Below are positions 10,270 to 22,860 of a stretch of 64,000 bases of DNA, piece by piece. The stretch comes from Hydractinia symbiolongicarpus. Taxonomy: Eukaryota > Cnidaria > Hydrozoa > Anthoathecata > Hydractiniidae. Location: positions 9,424,001 through 9,488,000 of the forward strand of contig NC_079878.1 of assembly GCF_029227915.1 (NCBI RefSeq), given 5' to 3'. The stretch's first letter is position 1. Every line of letters begins with the position of its first letter. A program made the translations under genes and the position numbers. The notes beneath the pieces are model-generated. The model was not told where the DNA came from, searched no databases, and worked only from the letters and a program-made list of their open reading frames with translations.

Positions 10270-13200
10270 GATTATTAACTGTTAATTCCTTTCGAGCAAA
10301 ATGGACAAATATATTATGATTATATCAGTTATCGGAAGTTTAAAATTCGTCTAATACCATTATCTGCTCAAAATTCATTTACTTACGTTCAAAGCGAATT
10401 CATTTTAAGGTTTCTAGCAGCCAAATAAAATTTATTAACAAATTTTCTAGTTATTACATAATTATTTATAGTTCGCATAAATAGTGACCAAAAATTGCCC
10501 GAAAATCCATGTTTTCCCGATTTTCCGGTAATCGGTTATTTGTGTGACCAAAATACCCAGAAGAGAAAGATTTCCCTTGAAGAAATAAAGTTGCCTTGCA
10601 AGTTTCAAGTCCGAAACATAGTCCTATCGAAAAGTAATTGAATTTCCCTGATTATAAGGATTTCATTGAGTTTTTTCGGGGTGATTTAGGGTAACAGCCA
10701 ATATCTAAAGCTCTGAGAGATATGGAATCTGAGTATTTGTCATACAGGTGCCAAATAAATAAATTGAAACACTCGTTAATTACATGTTTTTCTTTATAAG
10801 AAACCTGGCGAAGGGCCTAAAAGTTCTTAAAGCTTCTTATTTGTAGGCTGAAATTCCATGTTTTTAGTTCCGAAAGTTTCCTAATTTTTCTTGTAAAATG
10901 AGCGTTTCTAAAATAAATAGGTAGTTCTAAAAGTTTCTTTAATCTTTGGACTAGTTTTTTAATCAACTTCTTTTAGCTTCCATGAGGTGCACGAATTTAC
11001 GTCCGATGGAATACATCTAATTTGGGTGAGCGAATTTAAAATGCCCGAATTTAAATCTGACCAAAAATAAGAACTGTGAGAATTTAGATACACTTTATAA
11101 GTATTCTCTGTAATAACAGCCGTGTTTTGTCTGTCAGCCAAGACTCTGGGATAAAACAGACATCCTGCCACAATACAAATGCCAGCTACTTATCACACTG
11201 TTGATCAAGGATGTCATCTTTTGCATCCATAAATCACTTGTCATCTGCGTCATTCGTATTGTTTTCTGGTTTTCTAACCACAGTCTTGTTACTAGAGCTC
11301 TTTGAGATAAACACAGTGTCTTAAAAATCCTGTGACCAACAAATCAATACCTTACTTAGTGGCTATTTACGAAAGAAATGATCTTGATGCTTATAAATGA
11401 TAACCTAATTGGAGAATATAAGTTAGAATAAGAAACTTAACACCATATCATGGTACACGGAACGCTGGAAAAAAGGCGAGTGATAATAGGGCGGTTTTTT
11501 ACTACAAAGATGTCATGTTTATCTTCTAAAAGCGTGCCGTGAAGCAAAAAAACAAAAAAAAAAAACACCTAATCTAAATCCTACATTATATTGAAGAAAA
11601 CATTTTGGGCTTTAGTTATAAATAGTAATCTCTAAAATTATGAAATTAATTAGTTACTTGCTATCAAAATTCTTCACCATTTTGCTTTTCTGTGAACGAG
11701 CTAGGCTGTCCCACAAAACAATGATGCAAGTTATTTTGTATCGTAAGACAATGTTCGGCAAAGTAATTATAGCGGTATTACATCAGCCTTGTTGTTAAAA
11801 AGGGAGGCATAGTGGACGATAAGAGAGAAAAAAAGTAACACATTTTGTTAAAATTTAAGAAAACCGCGGGTTTTTCACTTTGGTAACATTTGAAATCGCG
11901 TGTCTCTTGAAAATCTCTTGAAAGTATTGAAATAAATCAAGATACATTTGTACCGAGATATGGGGTACGAACCTACACGTTCACTTCTCTTGGTCGAAAT
12001 TCTAAATACTAACCACACAAAAACAAAGCTTCAGTCAGCGTATCGTCGATTCAATATGGAGTTTAAACTGAAGCCGTTCGTCGTAAGCCAGTTCCTGAGC
12101 TTTGGCCGCTGGGGCTCGATCTAATTAACTTAGATAATCCTGTTATCGCCAAAGATATTTCACGAATTATTAAATGTATCAAATTAAATGTTCGATTATT
12201 ACGGTTCATGACATAATTCTGTGATTCGTCACAGACCTCAGCCGCTTGCACGCAGGGTCGAAGAACAATCGCTTTAAAAAACGATCAAAAAAGGAGAAGG
12301 AGAAGGCCGCCCGTTTTAACGAGATCTCGAATATGATCCAAAAACTTAGTAACAATGTACTTGCAAGTTCTCGATTATTTATCGCGGATTAATTTAGAGA
12401 AGAGTGACGCAATTGTGAGAAAGAAGAAAAAGATAACTTTAGGGTAGTTCCCATAGAAAAAAATATATCGCAGAGGATTGTCTTTCCTGAAGTTACTTGA
12501 TGATGATATGATAGTATGTGAAAATTTAATTGATTGGGTGCCATGGTTACCCGTTGTTAGAAAAAATATAGGGAAAGTACGACATTTTGCTGCTTAACGC
12601 CTAACCAAATATGCGAATAAAATGCGCTATTTCAAGCGCCTTTTTGGCCGCGTATGTTCCTCAAGGGTCACGTGTGTTTGGATTGAGTGAAACGCATTTT
12701 CGTAAGAACTGATGCGGTATTTCTTGGACGAAGGAAAGGCTAAAACAGGGCAAAACAGGCAATATCTTAACAAAATAGCTGAAAGGCAAAATTTCGATTT
12801 GAAAATCGGTTTCATTTAAAAACTAGGTGGTAATAATGCCTGCAACCTCAGAAGAAATTGTAAAGTGTGTGTGGTTTGATCTTGAGAATTCTTGTTTCGC
12901 CTGGATTCCGAACTAAAACGGCAAAAAACTTGTTTAAAGATTATTTTATGGACATTCTTGACTTGTGGACCGACAAAAGGTGTACGGCAGCACTATTTCG
13001 ACCTGTAAAACACCAAATACCTAAGACCTTATGACTAGTAAACTCTGACGAGTTCACTTTGGTGGGTACACTGTTAATGCAGCTGTCTGACTGCTTGTGC
13101 AACAATACGTTTCGCATTTAAAACTGTAATTCATTGTCTTGAGAGGCGGGAAAGTGGCATCTAGCAATTTTAAGCGGTAAACATGGAAGAAGATGCAGCT

Positions 13201-13653
13201 ATGGGCGTTGCTAGGCAGGTTTTTTTGCGTTTGGTTGCACATTATAAACCAAAATTTATAATTAGCGCTACTTACTACCGTATTCTAAGATGAATTTTTC
13301 GTCTGAAAATAGGTAAAAGAAATTTTTTTAAATTTAGACTTTTTTTCTAGGGGAACAACCTTAAATGACTACTTAATTGGAAGGTGCTTGAGAGCTTGAC
13401 GTGAAACAATATATTAGTTCAATGGTCATCAATATATCGAAATCTATGTTTTTGGTTCTGCATTATATGTCCCATTTAACGGGGTACTATGCGACATCCA
13501 TTTTGCGCTGGTATAAGAAGCGGCTGTAACCAAAAAGAAAGGAGATGTATTTACAGATAACCACTATTCAAATTATAGCAAAACGAAAAAATTAACATGC
13601 TAATAAAGAAAGGGTTACATATTTACAAAGATCATCTATGTCATGACAAAATA
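10270..13653. other. Long spacer between repeat elements and the second GPCR
   Basis: AT-rich sequence with no supported gene. A plus-strand frame at about 12241-12411 is rich in Lys/Arg and ends in a stop; it is bounded by neither clear splice sites nor a start, so I leave it uncalled. The last ~150 bases before 13654 may be the 3' UTR of the minus-strand GPCR. Confidence 0.35.
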
Positions 13654-14727
13654 TTAACATGAGGGTTTCGTGCTTTCAACCGTGTTGGCAGATGTCCTCG
13701 GTGTTCTCGGTAATAATGAATTAGCGGATTCAGGATTAGCGGCGCAATAGAAAGTAGCCGCAGTAAATTCAGAATGTGAATTCGCTTTTTTTGACCATTT
13801 ACTAAAATAGCTAATGCTTGAAATCTTTCGAACCATTTCCTTCCGTATATGTTTATTCCTGAGACCAAACAACAAAGGGTTCAATGCTACGCTTAGGTAG
13901 TTTACTGCATTGCCTGTCCATGTCACTTCCCTTGGATGGCAAATGTGGCAGAGGACGTTGGCTGTCACTAAGATGATGAAAGTTAACCAACAGAATGTGA
14001 ACACACCAACTAACAACAAAACAGTTTTGGCTGCTTTCATGTTCGCAATATACGACAACATTGACTGGTTTCGCTGTGATGTTTGGATTTGATTTCGAAT
14101 GGCAATTTCATGTTTACTTGCAACTTTGAATAACAGAATATTTAGTATGATGATACATAATAACGGGGCCAGAAAGTTTGCAGAGAGCTGATACAGAACG
14201 TATTCGAATGGTATCTCCATCCAGCAAAAACCTTGCTCAACAAACACAATGTGAGTTTTGTGCATTAACGGGTAGATGGCCACCAATAATGTATATGACC
14301 ACGATACGAAAATCAATAACGCAATATTCCGTTTTGAAAATATAATATGTCTTTGGAATGAAAATGTTACCGTTATAAAGCGTTCTAACGTTAACAACAA
14401 CAAGTTAACTACAGATGACGGTAAGGAAAACATTAAAGCAACTTCTTTAAAGCCACAAAGTATGTCTCCATGAGAATAATATCCACGCAATAAGAATTCC
14501 GCATCGAATGGCATGATCAAAGCTGCCATTATTAAATCACACACTGCTAAATTGACAATGAACACATTTGCAATAGTGTGAAGCCTTTTTGCGGCTACGA
14601 TTATGTAAATAAGCGCCATGTTGGATGTTATACCAAGTATGGTTAAGAAGATGAAATATATAGCCATCGATGTTGCAAATGGTGTGCCCAATTTATGGCC
14701 ATATGCACCAATCGTGGAATTATTCAT
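13654..14727 (-). CDS. Class A G protein-coupled receptor, paralogue of the 6-7 kb receptor
   Basis: 357 residues from the ATG at 14727; the frame is open slightly further upstream but without an ATG, and MNNST places tandem N-glycosylation sites (N2, N3) at the extreme N-terminus. Seven membrane segments carry N36 (TM1), D64 (TM2), C91 and ERF 115-117 (TM3), W143 (TM4), C168 (loop 2), FCWLTF with W247 (TM6) and NPLLFG from N283 (TM7). TM6 again lacks the usual proline after CW. Long stretches match the first receptor, for example LLFKVASKHEIAIR and CHPRE.TWTGNA.NYLS, so the two arose by duplication. It has a short N-terminus without the poly-Ser insert. Both genes share orientation and intronless structure, which fits tandem duplication about 6 kb apart. 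Ligand unknown. Confidence 0.93.
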   Translation of the reverse strand: MNNSTIGAYGHKLGTPFATSMAIYFIFLTILGITSNMALIYIIVAAKRLHTIANVFIVNLAVCDLIMAALIMPFDAEFLLRGYYSHGDILCGFKEVALMFSLPSSVVNLLLLTLERFITVTFSFQRHIIFSKRNIALLIFVSWSYTLLVAIYPLMHKTHIVFVEQGFCWMEIPFEYVLYQLSANFLAPLLCIIILNILLFKVASKHEIAIRNQIQTSQRNQSMLSYIANMKAAKTVLLLVGVFTFCWLTFIILVTANVLCHICHPREVTWTGNAVNYLSVALNPLLFGLRNKHIRKEMVRKISSISYFSKWSKKANSHSEFTAATFYCAANPESANSLLPRTPRTSANTVESTKPSC

Positions 14728-14913
14728 TCCTCTCAAACTTTTTACTGAATCTAACCTAAAACACAAAATCGACAAAATTTATTACGCAAAAACAGAAAAA
14801 AAGAATAACTCAAGTCTGCTTTTTTTCAATGAAGAAAACGAACGCATTAAACGCAAAGAATTCCACATAACAATTCAACACACTAATATAACCTGGCTTT
14901 TAATGAAGCAAAC

Positions 14914-15004
14914 CAACCTAGTTACCAGGATTTTGTGGCCCCTGATCCGTTATTACGGAGTGGCCAGCTTCATCAACAACGCAAAATGCCCTGGGAACGA
15001 GGTT
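14914..15004. repeat. AACCTCGTTCCCAGGG-family MITE copy
   Basis: 91 bp from CAACCTAGTTACCAGG to CCCTGGGAACGAGGTT, with the family core TTGTGGCCCCTGATCCGTTA and GCAAAATG. It lies just upstream of the second GPCR, where its family sequence creates a false plus-strand frame. Confidence 0.8.
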
Positions 15005-15474
15005 AGAAGCAAACCAAACCTCCTGGACGTAAATACAATACAAACTACCCGTTGCCAGATGCTGCACGAAATCTACAACAGCTTAGTATAATAAAAAACT
15101 AAAATCCATTCGCGTTAACCTTTTAGGCTGCTGTGTTTCTTTCTTATCTCCACCGAGATCTGTCTTTCTATTGCTATAAAATTGGGAAGACTATACAATC
15201 ACAAAATTAAAACGTGATAACGTGACATTAAAGTTATGATGTCGTGTAACCTAAACACCATTCTTTCTGATTACAATGTTTACAAAAAATACAGACAGCT
15301 ATGTAATGAATATAAAATGACCAACTTTAACGTTTTTACGAACGTAGGAACGTAAAGGTTAATATTTTTACATGGCTACATCTTTCTTCTTTTCCGCCTG
15401 AGGCTTTTTTATTTTAACTGGCAGAGATACCTATACTCGGAAAGCTTTCCCACACATCCCAATTTTTGAATATC
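15005..15474. other. Spacer, no gene seen
   Basis: AT-rich DNA between the MITE and a minisatellite, with no open frame or structured repeat. Confidence 0.35.
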
Positions 15475-15618
15475 TCACCGTCACAATTATCACTGTCACG
15501 ACTTGTCACCGTCAGAATTATCACTGTCACGACTTGTCACCGTCTCAATTATCACTGTCACGACTTTTCGCCGTCAGAATTATCACCGTCACGACTTTCC
15601 ACCGTCACTACTTGTCAT
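15475..15618. repeat. 31-bp minisatellite (TCACCGTCA..TTATCACTGTCACG)
   Basis: About four and a half tandem copies of a 31-base unit starting TCACCGTCACAATTATCACT. Later copies drift (TTCGCCGTCAG, TTCCACCGTCA). Confidence 0.85.
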
Positions 15619-15839
15619 CTGACCAGAGGAATGTTCAGGGTGTCTTGAACCTGGACTTTTATTACAGAGCCAAAATACAATCGAGAGTTTTTGGCGGGAA
15701 AATGATTGGATTCGAAGCAAAATACTTGAAAATAACCGTTGTCGTTGTGGAAAATTTGTTTGTCGCTACTTTTTATTTGACTCAAAGACTAACAACGGGA
15801 ATTATAACAAGTTTTAGTCGCTATTTTTAGCTTAACGAG

Positions 15840-16450
15840 ATTTCGTGAGTGGCTGAGATTGGCCCTGTTTTAGCCGACAGATCAACTTCTTTTTATAGAG
15901 ACTAGTCCGTGGTTTGTGTTTTCGCAACACGACCCAACTTTTTGCCTTATAACAGACAGATGGATCACGGTTATTATTAATATATTAGTAGTTAACCCGT
16001 GGAAAAATCCACGAGGTCGCCCGTTCTTTAAATTAACCCGTTGCAACAAAGTGGACAGAAATATATCGCATTTGGTATTGCTGCGCATTTTAAAAATTTC
16101 GTGTTTCCGTTACGGGACACGGCTTTCGCGGACCCACAGACAGACAGGCGACGGCTATTATTAAAGAAAAAGAGTGTTTATATTGAGACTACAATCTTGG
16201 ACATAACATTATGGGAAAAGGTCGATTTTTGGCTATTTTTTGAACTAGCCAAATGGAATCGCCTTGTCAAAACTCTCAAGCTGACAGGCTGCAAAAGCTT
16301 CGCTTTGGGAGGTGTGTAGGCCAGGTAAATAGCCTCGAATATGCGCTACCGGCAGTTTCTGCCATGTCCGCATTTCGGAACAATCCACACGTCGGCCCGC
16401 TAAGGTGCTAAAATTCGGGGAAACGGGGTGTGCTGACGTCAGCAAAAATT
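15840..16450. repeat. Probable old interspersed repeat with CGTGG..CCACG hairpin
   Basis: It holds a short hairpin CGTGGAAAAATCCACG (about 15999-16014), then GACACGG..CCCACAGACAGACAG, and at the far end GGGTGTGCTGACGTCAGCA. It is more GC-rich than its surroundings and has no stable coding frame. This is a guess at a decayed transposon or SINE-like unit. Confidence 0.35.
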
Positions 16451-16499
16451 AGTATGGGTTGAGAATTTGAAACTAATGATATCACCTAAGATTCGAAGT

Positions 16500-16740
16500 C
16501 CTAAGTCCGTTTGCGATCATTGACATGTCGTAATACCTTTGTCCGTTTGCGATCATTGACAAGCGAGCTTTGACAAGTTCGTAATACCTTTGTCCGTTTG
16601 CGATCATTGACAAGCGAGCTTTGACAAGTTCGTAATACCTTTGTCCGTTTGCGATCATTGACAAGCGAGCTTTGACAAGTTCGTAATACCTTTGTCCGTT
16701 TGCAGTCATTGACAAGTGAACTTTGAAAATTTTGTAATAA
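16500..16740. repeat. 51-bp minisatellite, four copies
   Basis: The unit contains TCCGTTTGCGATCATTGACA then AGCGAGCTTTGACAAGTTCG and TAATACCTT; three copies are nearly identical and the outer ones are diverged or shortened. 51 bases is 17 codons, so the minus strand reads as a 124-residue frame with a 17-residue repeat. I treat that frame as an artefact. Confidence 0.9.
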
Positions 16741-17643
16741 CTTTGACTTTTGTAGAAACAGTGTTTATAACTGCTTGTGGGACGAACTATAAAATTCGCC
16801 CCTCTTTTCCAATAAATTAAGTCCGGGATTGTAGTCGCTAACCTGTGGAAAGTCAACAGGAGCCATTACCATCAATATAAAGATAATATAGAGCCCTTTC
16901 TCCCGCGATTGTTAATTTTAGAAATTTTTTAACCTCCTGCGCTAAACATAGCCTACCTTGTCATTTATTAATTTGAAGTGTTTAATTCGTTTAAATATCC
17001 AGTCAATTTACTTTTGTTTTTAATCCATTCGATTAATTAGTACATTGAAATAAAAAAAAGTCTGAAGAAATGAATTAAGCACATCACTACGTCCTAAATG
17101 AGCAATAAATGCTTTTCTCAAAATACCAATATTTCCTATTTTCTAACCATTAACTATTCTAAACCTCAGTTGTTAATTTTCAATATATTTCACAGCGCCC
17201 GCTTGCCCGCCCACCCCACCCAATTCCCTTTTACTGGGTAAGCAAAACACCCCGTGGAACAAAATTGTGGAACAACGGCTTATTGGTATATAAGGAGCAG
17301 AACTACCTAAAAATAAAAAACTAGGTCATCTCCTTGCAGATGGCAGTTTTGGTTTTTTAAAAAAAAGCAGAAAAATCGTTTTCAAGAAATCTAGAATTTA
17401 AATTCGCGAAATTGCAAGGTACACGAGCATTGATTGTTCGTATACGGTTCCAAATAATTTTCTTTAGTTAGTCAAGAAGATTTCTGCAGCTACTAAAAAG
17501 TTCCTTATAATTCTAAAACTCATACGAAACTCCAAATTTTCAAGTAGCTTACCGCTCTTTAAAAAACCCAACCATTCTCAAGATTTTAAATTGCCGAAAA
17601 ATAATTTCTTTATATAAAGTGTAGACAATTAGGTCCAACCTTC
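16741..17643. other. Spacer, no gene seen
   Basis: AT-rich DNA without a supported frame or structured repeat. Confidence 0.35.
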
Positions 17644-17733
17644 ACAACCTTGTTCCCAGGGTCTTGTGGCCCCTGAGCCGTTACTACGGATTGGACTCTA
17701 ACAACAAGGCAAAATGGACTTGAAACGAGGTTG
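17644..17733. repeat. AACCTCGTTCCCAGGG-family MITE copy
   Basis: 90 bp, CAACCTTGTTCCCAGGGTCT at one end and AAACGAGGTTG at the other, with the shared core TTGTGGCCCCTGAGCCGTTA and CAAGGCAAAATG. Confidence 0.85.
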
Positions 17734-20700
17734 GTACATGCATACATGCATACACTTGCTTTTTAAATTCCAGTGTTTTAATACAGTATTCCAAGAGTTA
17801 TAAAAAATTCTTAAAAAAACTATCATATCAACTCAAATGTACCTTTCTGAAATATCGATAAATAAATAACATAAAATATTGCACATGCAGCTGCTATTTC
17901 TGACGTAAAAAATGCAAATATAAGAAATTCAACCTTTTTAACTTATCACTTTTTATGGGCCAAGTTTTTCCATATTACATTACCTAGAAGTTTCCGGAGG
18001 TTTCCAAAAGTCTTCAGGAGTAGTGGCTATTCTGTATTGAAAAATTTTATTCTTTCGCTCTGAAGTGAGGAAATTACTTGTTAATAACGAAAAAAATGTC
18101 AGAATTAAGAAAAGATCAGAAAAAAATCAGAAAAATCAGAAGATGAAATAATAATAAAGGAGACGAGATATAAAAATAACTTACCGCGAACAGCTAGAAG
18201 ACCAAAAGAAAAAATGCGTGACAAAAATTTTCACATGTTTCATATAATAAGCCTTTTTTTTAGCAATCCGATTTAATAAGTTTTAAAAGGAATTGCTCTA
18301 ACGGTATATATAGCTGTTTTAAGAGTTTTAGATTAGGAAATATAAAATAAAACCAGCTGATCCTCTATGAGTATTTTCAACTACAGCATGTCGCCGCACT
18401 TGCACATGCCAAGCAAAGTAAAAAAAATGGCGCATATGATTAAAAAAATTCTCTTTATATCCTTTTTATACTTCATTTTCTTATCTCATTAAAGAAAAAG
18501 GTTTTGTAATTTTTTTATTTATTTTTTTCGCGCAAAAAAAGTACTACGAATTTATCATTCTTCCGTAATTTTAAGCCAATTGTCTTCACCTATACTGCGT
18601 TTATACTGGAGCAAATTCTTCTATTTTCATTAGTCATGTTACTAAAAATAGAAAATTTTCCGAATAGTGTTTACACCCATTTTTTAAAAAATTATTCGTT
18701 TTTTGGGTGAAATTCTGATGGAAAGGGTAAATTCGAAAAGGAAATCTAACCTGGAGAAGGTTTTACTTCGTGTAAACACAACGGTATTTTTAGAAAATCA
18801 TATTACGCATGAACAGTAAGCGAAAAATTTTAATGGTTTTCTATGATTAATGTAAACGCATGAAAATACGGCAACGCAAATCTTTGAGTCAATAATCTTT
18901 AATCTTTAATTTTAGCGTCTTTGTACGAAAACGAAACGAAACGAAATTTTAATCAAATTATGTATAATTGGACGGCATGCATTGGTAATTGCTGAAAAAA
19001 CGGTAACGCAATGTGCATGAGTGTAGAAGGCTTTAAATAACGTCGCAAAATAACTGCGCAAATAAATTATTTGTGTATCGCAACATCGTAACTCCAAGTG
19101 TTGCAGACGTTAATAGAATTTACGAGCCCCACATCTTAATCTTCTAATGTTTAATAGAGAAAATAACATATAGAATTTTTTCTGCGATTCTTTTTTTTTC
19201 TTTTTTCTTTTTTTTCTTTTTTCTTCATTTCCTTCATTTTTCTCTATAACTCCTAAAAAATTTTAATATCCACAGCACGCAAAAAAGATAAGCTCTGTTT
19301 GTATACGAAATCCATTGTCTGTAATAGTAACACTAAGGGAAAAGAATTTTCTTACTTCAAATAAAGATACACTTTTGTAAATATGATAACTTATAAAAAA
19401 CAAATCCTACTTTTGTTCTTCTAAAACTTCAAGTTTCAAGCTTTACCACTTCTGCTTTCCAACTCAATATATTATCAACTCTAAATCTAAAACAAATGTA
19501 AAAAACATTAAAAAAAGTTTCAAAAATAATATACTGAAATTCTCAACGCCGCGTTTCATATATTGATTAAGTAAGACTGACCCATTTAGGAAAGTCGATG
19601 CATTAAAAAAACGTTTTAAAACAGAACAGAATAATATTGACTATTATGTGGAAAAACAAAAAGATAAATTTAACCGAAGATAATTTTATTATTTCAACGC
19701 AATGGGGAATATGTGACAGATTTTAATCGTCAAGTGAATAGTTTTTTAAAAAATTTTTCTTAAACGACCAGATGTCATCACTTTAGTTTGATGAAATTTT
19801 ACTTTTCTTTAACAAAAAGCTCCTTTTTAATTTCTTTATATACAAATCACTAAAAATAGATTAGCTAATAATTTACCATCCCAGTTGGTTCTACTAGAAA
19901 GAACCAACCAAACTCTATTTCTCTATCCTCTAAGGTTGATTGTTTGTTATAAAAATCTATCAGTATACGTAGTTTAAATCATGTATATCTAACATATCTT
20001 GCGATCTTAGTACGATCTGGCAGCGTTTAATGAAAAAGTGAAAAATTGCTTTTCACAAAACATCCTGGAAATGAACTCGTTTGCTTACATCAAGGTTACC
20101 AAATAAAACTATTTATAATTTAATTGTACATTCATTTAATTTAATTTTTATTTGTTCACTGTTTAGTATGTGCAAATATTTAAAACTTAGTCTTAACAGT
20201 GTCTTAGCAACTACAGTTCTACCACCAAGTAATGGCGAGTGTCTTACGTAAGAGCTGATGTAAAGTTTTGTTTCGTTTTTGCTACCATTTTATAAATATT
20301 CGCAGTTCACTGGAATGTCTTCACACATTGAAAGTGTACATTGCATGTCCAAAAATACTTTTTTTATTCCGGTTTTCTTTGAGATTAAAATTGCGTCGCA
20401 CCTCAACCAGCTTTTGGATTCTAAATTCCTTTTGTAAACTGACAGACAAGCGAGTGTCTTTTCCGAGCCAAGTTTGACTCTATGGTAAAGGCTGGAGAAA
20501 ATTTTTGAGCTCGTGAAACAAGATGGTGAAATAGAGAGAATGATGTTATTCTGACCTAAACAAAAAGCAAAGAAAACCCGCGGAAATCATATGTAAAAGA
20601 AATTGACATGTATCCTGTAATTCAATAAAGAAATCTGGCGCAAAACTATAAACAAACTTTGACAAATGCGTCAGTTTGAACTGAAACATGTAAAACTAAT

Positions 20701-22134
20701 TAACAGAAACACGCAAAACACACGCTTTTTTAATAAGAAACAGAAACCTGTTTTGGGAACACCAAAAATATAAGAAACAAGGTCTTAATATGCCATCTTA
20801 TCACACACGAAGTTTGTGAGCTTACCGAATTTAGGCTTGTCAAATTTTAAAATGCCCTTGTTTGCTTTGTTCTTATGTTAAAATATCATATGGGATTGTT
20901 TTAAAATTTGTGACCAACAATCCCTCGCCCCTTGATCAACTACATTACCCCCTCTGAGTTGACATCGTCATTTGGAAAGAAACCCATTAAGTCTATTTTA
21001 AGTGAACTTTGGAACAAAAATCCAAAAATAACAACACGGGAAGGATTTTCACACGCTGCTGATTCAGTTAACACATTAGATATAAACAACGTTTACATCT
21101 AACGTGTACACTGATCTAATTAAGTAAACTTTCTTAATTAGAAAATCAAAAGTTGTGTCACCTTTCACTCCTCTTCACTGTCTCCCTGTAACAGTTGAAT
21201 CATTTGTGAACAACCTCTTGTACATGACACAGTTTTAAAGTTTTTTCAGCAACAAAAACACTCCCTTTTCTATTATGAACCTATACGTTTTCCATAACTA
21301 AGAATAAAAGGAGGCTTTGAAGTTTTTGTGTAGAACAAAATGAGAACAAATAAGGGTAAAAAAAGGCTCGAAAATAAGAACAACCAGCCTTAGGTTTAAT
21401 TTTACTGGTTCTGATAAAAAACGTATACATTACCGTTTAGATATACGAAATGATGTTCAGACACAATTCGCAGAGACTTGGTGAAGCATAGAACTTGTGA
21501 TTTTCAAAATAATTTTGTCACATCAGCTACCCATTAATTATGATTTTGATTTTCACATGGATAATCCCGTATTAATCAATAACGCAAGCTGTGTTAATCA
21601 CAAAGTCATAAGCAGATAACCATTTTAATTCGTTGAATACAAAGATTACCTACTTGTTCAGCCTTAAACTGTTCCTATTTTATCCCTGAGTTTTTAGTAT
21701 TTAAACCCATTTTAAAGTACATTAAAATATTTTAGCGACATGAAATTTAAGAAGTTAGGCCACGGATTTCGTCAAATTGCAACAACTGATTCTGGAAAAG
21801 TTCCGCCTTTAAAGATATATTTCCACGTTTGTTGTATTGTTCGGTAAAGTCTGCAGTTTCATGCGTTCTGTGGATTACATCAGCCACTGCCCAACATGTA
21901 AAGGTCACATGGTCGTGTAAATATTTCAATCTTAAACCCCTCTACCCCAATGTACCATTTAGTTAAAAAGAGAAAATCAATAAAATGCTAAGCTTTCTAT
22001 TACACTTTCTTTGAAAAATATACTTAATTAGAAATCCACCAATGAATAAGCGAACCCTTCAGCCAATACATCACAATATAACTATCAAAACTGATAAGAA
22101 CTGTATCTGATTTGGACATAGTATAGTAGTGAGT
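17734..22134. other. 4.4-kb AT-rich spacer with no supported gene
   Basis: Only short frames on either strand, none with a recognisable domain or codon pattern. Homopolymer and T/C-rich tracts occur at 19190-19250. Confidence 0.35.
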
Positions 22135-22163
22135 CAACCTCGTCCCCAAGGGCAACGAGGTTG
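22135..22163. repeat. Minimal 29-bp hairpin copy of the MITE family
   Basis: Only the two ends remain: CAACCTCGTCCCCAAGGG joined to CAACGAGGTTG. It looks like the family with its core deleted. Confidence 0.7.
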
Positions 22164-22234
22164 ACCACATTTAACATCAACTTGACCAAAGTTGTTTTTA
22201 GTTATTTTTTAGTTTTTTTTCACATTATACCAAA

Positions 22235-22335
22235 CAACCGCGTACCCAGACTCTTGTGGACCCTGAGCTGTTATGACGGAGTTTTTCCCTGCTATCAACT
22301 TATCAATAAGGCAAAATGCCTTGGGAACAAAGTTG
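22235..22335. repeat. AACCTCGTTCCCAGGG-family MITE copy
   Basis: 101 bp, from CAACCGCGTACCCAGACTCT to CCTTGGGAACAAAGTTG, with TTGTGGACCCTGAGCTGTTA and AAGGCAAAATG in the core. A further diverged fragment starts near 22579. Confidence 0.8.
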
Positions 22336-22860
22336 TATACGGAATGCAACGTGTCTTTTCCTCGTCATCATTCTTGAAGGCATCGCGTGTTTTCGATATG
22401 ACATTGATTTGGAATGATCAATCATTTTAAGCTCAGCAAACTTAAAAAGCGTTACCAAGTAATTAAATTTAAAAAAATTTAAGATAGTCGACTGAAAGCT
22501 ATTTTTACGAATCGTAATCAACTCAAATATTTTTTCATTCCTTTCAATAATAATGGCCTGGTTAAAAGCATCAGAGACCAACCTTATTCCCAGGACTAAA
22601 CTTCCTTATTTGGGGAACACCAAGGCGAAACTAGTGGCTGTGCCTTGGAGACTATGCATATTTTTTGAAGAGTTAGCAGCGAGTAATTTCAGGGATGCGA
22701 TAAAAATAAGATGGTACCATAATGAAGCAAATAAGAACCTGTATGATTGTGGTACAGTGTAATTTACTCTTCTTTAATTTCGTTTGAGCTTTAATTAATG
22801 TTCAAAAACGGTGCTGTGCACAGTTTTGTAGAGCTCTGTACATCAAAACTATTGATAGAG

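Noticed and set aside
12241-12411. Lys/Arg-rich plus-strand frame
   Set aside because: No start, no splice support and no repeat or domain match; could be chance.
14618-15091. 157-residue plus-strand frame antisense to the second GPCR
   Set aside because: Shadow of the GPCR frame and of the adjacent MITE.
16482-16856. 124-residue minus-strand frame with 17-residue repeats
   Set aside because: It mirrors the 51-bp tandem repeat and lacks any recognisable domain or context.
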